From: an uncultured Chlorobiaceae bacterium
GTDB taxonomy: Bacteria; Bacteroidota; Chlorobiia; Chlorobiales; Chlorobiaceae
DNA length: 38,457 nt
Reading direction: 5' to 3'
NCBI GenBank assembly: GCA_903994365.1
Contig: CAJEXL010000018.1
Coordinates: 1 to 38,457 of the forward strand
Position numbers and translations under genes: made by a program. Within the stretch, counting starts at the first letter, position 1, and the number at the start of each line of letters is the position of its first letter. The notes beneath the pieces are model-generated. The model was not told where the DNA came from. It searched no databases and saw only the letters and a program-made list of their open reading frames with translations. Below, one piece after another: positions 35,973-38,457 of this stretch.

Positions 35973-37148
35973 ATGGATAATAAACGGATAAAGAGATTGT
36001 TCAGGATACCGATCATCATCGGTGTGTTATCGCCACTCCTTCTATGGGGTTGTGGTGGAAACAGTGATGGGGGAAAGGATCCGAAAAAGAGGGAGCGCCC
36101 AACCTTGTCAGTTGCGACGCTGCAACGTTCGGATGCAACCGTTGCCACCGGATATGCAGCTCTGCTTGAGGGCAAGGTGAATGTTGAAATTCGGCCACAG
36201 GTTGATGGTACTCTCCAGAATATCTATGTTGATGAAGGAGCCTTTGTCAAGGCGGGTCAGCCGCTTTTCAAGATTGATGATCAGCTTTACCGCGAGCAGT
36301 ATAATGGTGTTTTGGCGGCCCAACATGCTGCGGATGCAATGCTTGCTGTTGCAAAGATCGATATGGATAGACTTGTTCCGCTGGTGAAGAGCAATGTGGT
36401 CTCGGATATTCAGCTTAAAGGTGCGCAGGCAAATTATCAGGTTGCTAAAGCTTCCGTGGAGCAGGCAAAGGCGGCTCTCCGTTCAGCTTCAGTTAATCTT
36501 GGTTATACGGTTATTAAGTCGCCAGTCAGTGGTTATATCGGAAAAATTCCTTTTAGAATCGGGAGCCTTGTCACGAAAAATCAGGCGGGATGGTTGACGA
36601 TGCTCAGTGATGTCAGCGAGGTTTATGCTTATTTCAGCATGAGTGAGCTTGACTATATTCGCTTCAGGAAGCAGTTTCCTGGCTCGTCAATGCAAGAGAC
36701 GTTGCGTCAGGTTCCTCCAGTTTCGCTGCTGCTTGCCGATGGTTCCCGTTTCGGCGAAAAAGGATCTATCACAACGGTCAGCGGGCAGTTTGATCAGGCA
36801 ACGGGCTCGGTCAGGGTGAGGGCTGTATTTGCCAATCGTCAGGGTCTGTTGCGCTCAGGAAATACCGGTACGGTGGTGATGGAATCGGCGTATCATCAGG
36901 CGCTCATGGTGCCGCAGGCTTCGACGGTTGAACTGCAGGACAAGGTCTTTGTTTTTCTGCTCGACAAGGGCAACAAGGTGAGGAAGCAGGCAATTACCGT
37001 AGCGGCCAGAACAACCGACAGCTATGTGGTGAGTGGAGGCCTGAACGAAGGTGATACCTTTGTGATGGTAGGTGTTGACAAATTGCAGGATGGCGCGGTG
37101 ATTACGCCGGTCAGGAGTACTCCTGTTGCAGGGGAGCCCAAAAAATGA
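35973..37148 (+). CDS. RND efflux membrane fusion lipoprotein (AcrA-like)
   Basis: Periplasmic adaptor linking an RND pump to an outer membrane channel. From ATG 35973 the product has 391 aa with a signal peptide ending in an LWGC lipobox (Cys27). The HlyD-type core follows: a biotinyl-lipoyl half-motif (VNVEIRPQVDGTLQNIYVDE), an alpha-helical hairpin, then VIKSPVSGYIGKIPFRIGSLV and the beta-barrel domain. A GTG at 35952 could add 7 residues. The RND pump gene follows 60 nt later. No TolC-type gene is in the window, and the substrate is unknown. Confidence 0.92.
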   Translation: MDNKRIKRLFRIPIIIGVLSPLLLWGCGGNSDGGKDPKKRERPTLSVATLQRSDATVATGYAALLEGKVNVEIRPQVDGTLQNIYVDEGAFVKAGQPLFKIDDQLYREQYNGVLAAQHAADAMLAVAKIDMDRLVPLVKSNVVSDIQLKGAQANYQVAKASVEQAKAALRSASVNLGYTVIKSPVSGYIGKIPFRIGSLVTKNQAGWLTMLSDVSEVYAYFSMSELDYIRFRKQFPGSSMQETLRQVPPVSLLLADGSRFGEKGSITTVSGQFDQATGSVRVRAVFANRQGLLRSGNTGTVVMESAYHQALMVPQASTVELQDKVFVFLLDKGNKVRKQAITVAARTTDSYVVSGGLNEGDTFVMVGVDKLQDGAVITPVRSTPVAGEPKK

Positions 37149-37208
37149 GAGTGCCGCTGATGGAGAAATTTTTTCCGCAGTGTGCGGATGAGCTAAACGT
37201 ATTGAGTG

Positions 37209-38429
37209 ATGTTTGAACGATTTATTTCCAGACCGGTTCTCGCAACGGTCATATCGGTTATTCTGGTGATTCTCGGCCTTGTCGGGATGAATCAGTTGGC
37301 AATTACACGGTTTCCTGATATTGCGCCTCCAAGTGTTTCGGTAACAGCAAGTTACCCTGGCGCCAGCGCTGAGACGGTTGGCCGCTCGGTTGCACCTCCC
37401 CTTGAAGAGGCCATCAATGGGGTGGAAAACATGACCTACATGACCTCCACCTCCGCCAATGATGGTTCCCTCTCCATTACCGTCTTTTTCAAGCAGGGCA
37501 CCAACCCCGATCAGGCGGCGGTGAACGTGCAGAACCGTGTGTCGCAGGCGACAAGCCGCTTGCCTGCCGAGGTGAACCAGATTGGCGTGACAACAGTCAA
37601 GCGCCAGAACAGTCAGATTATGCTGATCAATCTGGCGAGCAAGGTTCCTCAGTTTGATACCATATTTCTGCAGAACTATGCCAAAATCAATATTGTCGAT
37701 GATTTGTCGAGGGTTCCGGGCGTTGGCCAGGTATCGGTCTATGGCAACCTTGACTATTCCATGCGAATTTGGCTGAGGCCGAAGCAGATGGCAGCTTACA
37801 AGGTAACGCCGCAAGAGGTTGCTGCTGCTATCCAGAGCCAGAATCTGGAGGCTGCTCCCGGATCGTTTGGAGAGAACAGCGGCCAGGCCCTGCAGTATGT
37901 GATGAAGTACAAGGGGAAGAATCGCTATCCCGGTGAGTATGAAACTATGGTGATTCGCTCAAATCCTGATGGCTCACTGCTCAAGCTTGGGGATATTGCC
38001 CGAGTGGAGTTTGGCGCTTACCGCTATACGGTCAACACCAAAGCCAATGGCGAGCCAGCCGTGGTTCTTGCGGTTTTTCAGGCTCCGGGTTCAAATGCCA
38101 ACAAGGTTGAAATCGGCCTTCGCAAGGCGCTTGAAAAGGTTTCCATCTCCTTTCCGGCAGGTATCTCCTATTCGATTCCCTACAGCTCCAAAAAGGTGGT
38201 TGATGAGTCTATTACCCAGGTGATTCATACGCTCATTGAAGCTTTTCTGCTGGTTTTTCTGGTGGTTTTTATCTTCCTGCAGGATTTGCGTTCCACTCTT
38301 ATTCCCGCTATCGCGGTTCCAGTTGCCATTATTGGCACCTTTTTCTTTATGAACCTCTTTGGTTTTTCTGGTGGTTTTTATCTCCCGCACGATAAACAGT
38401 TTCTTCGTTACTATGATCAGGGATTTTGA
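37209..38429 (+). CDS. RND efflux pump inner-membrane subunit, truncated (AcrB/HAE1 type)
   Basis: N-terminal 387 residues of an AcrB-like proton-driven exporter: TM1 in FISRPVLATVISVILVILG, the porter domain (FPDIAPPSVSVTASYPGAS onward), and TM2-TM3 up to IPVAIIGTFFFMNLFGFS. A full protein has about 1040 residues. After Ser387 (about 38369) the sequence no longer matches the family, reads 19 unrelated residues and stops at 38429, so the TM4 acidic pair needed for proton transfer is absent. The break lies in the second copy of a 24-nt direct repeat. ATG 37209 is preferred over GTG 37206. Confidence 0.85.
   Translation: MFERFISRPVLATVISVILVILGLVGMNQLAITRFPDIAPPSVSVTASYPGASAETVGRSVAPPLEEAINGVENMTYMTSTSANDGSLSITVFFKQGTNPDQAAVNVQNRVSQATSRLPAEVNQIGVTTVKRQNSQIMLINLASKVPQFDTIFLQNYAKINIVDDLSRVPGVGQVSVYGNLDYSMRIWLRPKQMAAYKVTPQEVAAAIQSQNLEAAPGSFGENSGQALQYVMKYKGKNRYPGEYETMVIRSNPDGSLLKLGDIARVEFGAYRYTVNTKANGEPAVVLAVFQAPGSNANKVEIGLRKALEKVSISFPAGISYSIPYSSKKVVDESITQVIHTLIEAFLLVFLVVFIFLQDLRSTLIPAIAVPVAIIGTFFFMNLFGFSGGFYLPHDKQFLRYYDQGF
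38251..38274 (+). repeat. 24-nt direct repeat, copy 1 (inside RND gene)
   Basis: Begins TGGTTTTTCTGGTGG and is identical over 24 nt to 38360-38383, 109 bp downstream. Here it encodes a normal hydrophobic helix (LVFLVVFIFLQD). Confidence 0.75.
38360..38383 (+). repeat. 24-nt direct repeat, copy 2, at the RND break point
   Basis: Identical to 38251-38274 but read in another frame. RND-like coding sequence ends within it, and the remaining 74 nt to the window end match nothing I recognise. Confidence 0.75.
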
Positions 38430-38457
38430 GTTTATAATGTGGATGATTGAAATATTC

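Overview
The window looks like one contig from a green sulfur bacterium (Chlorobiaceae, Chlorobium/Pelodictyon-like). The evidence is the gene set: a monomeric NADP isocitrate dehydrogenase of the type used in the reductive TCA cycle, a stand-alone ArsA-family ATPase, a HupSLCD uptake hydrogenase, class I fructose-1,6-bisphosphatase, and GTP cyclohydrolase I paired with an animal-type 6-pyruvoyltetrahydropterin synthase (this phylum makes glycosylated tetrahydrobiopterins). This assignment comes from gene content and was not checked by a search. Both ends lie inside genes: mutS2 lacks its 5' end and an RND pump gene is broken just before the right end.

Layout. (1) 1-3342: mutS2, then pgsA and pgpA, consecutive steps of phosphatidylglycerol synthesis. 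(2) 3395-5348, minus strand: a GH13 alpha-amylase-family protein and a YjbQ-family protein. (3) 5470-11860, plus strand: pcrA/uvrD helicase with a clear promoter, a coupled MJ1255-type glycosyltransferase, a nitroreductase, an ArsA-like ATPase and an enoyl-ACP reductase. (4) 12000-16818: monomeric isocitrate dehydrogenase behind a strong palindrome, an unrecognised 457-aa minus-strand protein and a YmdB-type phosphodiesterase; two good hairpin terminators separate the convergent genes. (5) 16840-19749: divergent fbp and recJ. (6) 19746-23705, minus strand: four overlapping or adjacent genes (PAP2 phosphatase, GT39, GT2, flippase-like) that look like an envelope glycosylation module. (7) 23903-30196: the accessory-looking part: a zinc CDF exporter, a 60-aa conserved-looking protein, a RelE-like/SF1 helicase/ankyrin gene split by a frameshift at an A7 tract, an HD-domain protein, a Pal-like lipoprotein with Pro/Ala repeats, and two copies of a 79-nt intergenic repeat. 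(8) 30598-34622: hupS-hupL-hupC-hupD and a terminator. (9) 34643-35729, minus strand: a 6-pyruvoyltetrahydropterin synthase gene overlapping folE. (10) 35973-38457: an RND membrane fusion lipoprotein and a truncated RND pump.

The most notable observations are these. HupS carries all six proximal-cluster cysteines of oxygen-tolerant hydrogenases, in an apparent strict anaerobe. The helicase-ankyrin gene is split exactly inside an ankyrin repeat and carries an N-terminal segment resembling a RelE/ParE toxin fold. The RND gene ends at a 24-nt direct repeat that may mark an assembly chimera or a real rearrangement. No tRNA, rRNA, CRISPR array, transposase or integrase was seen.
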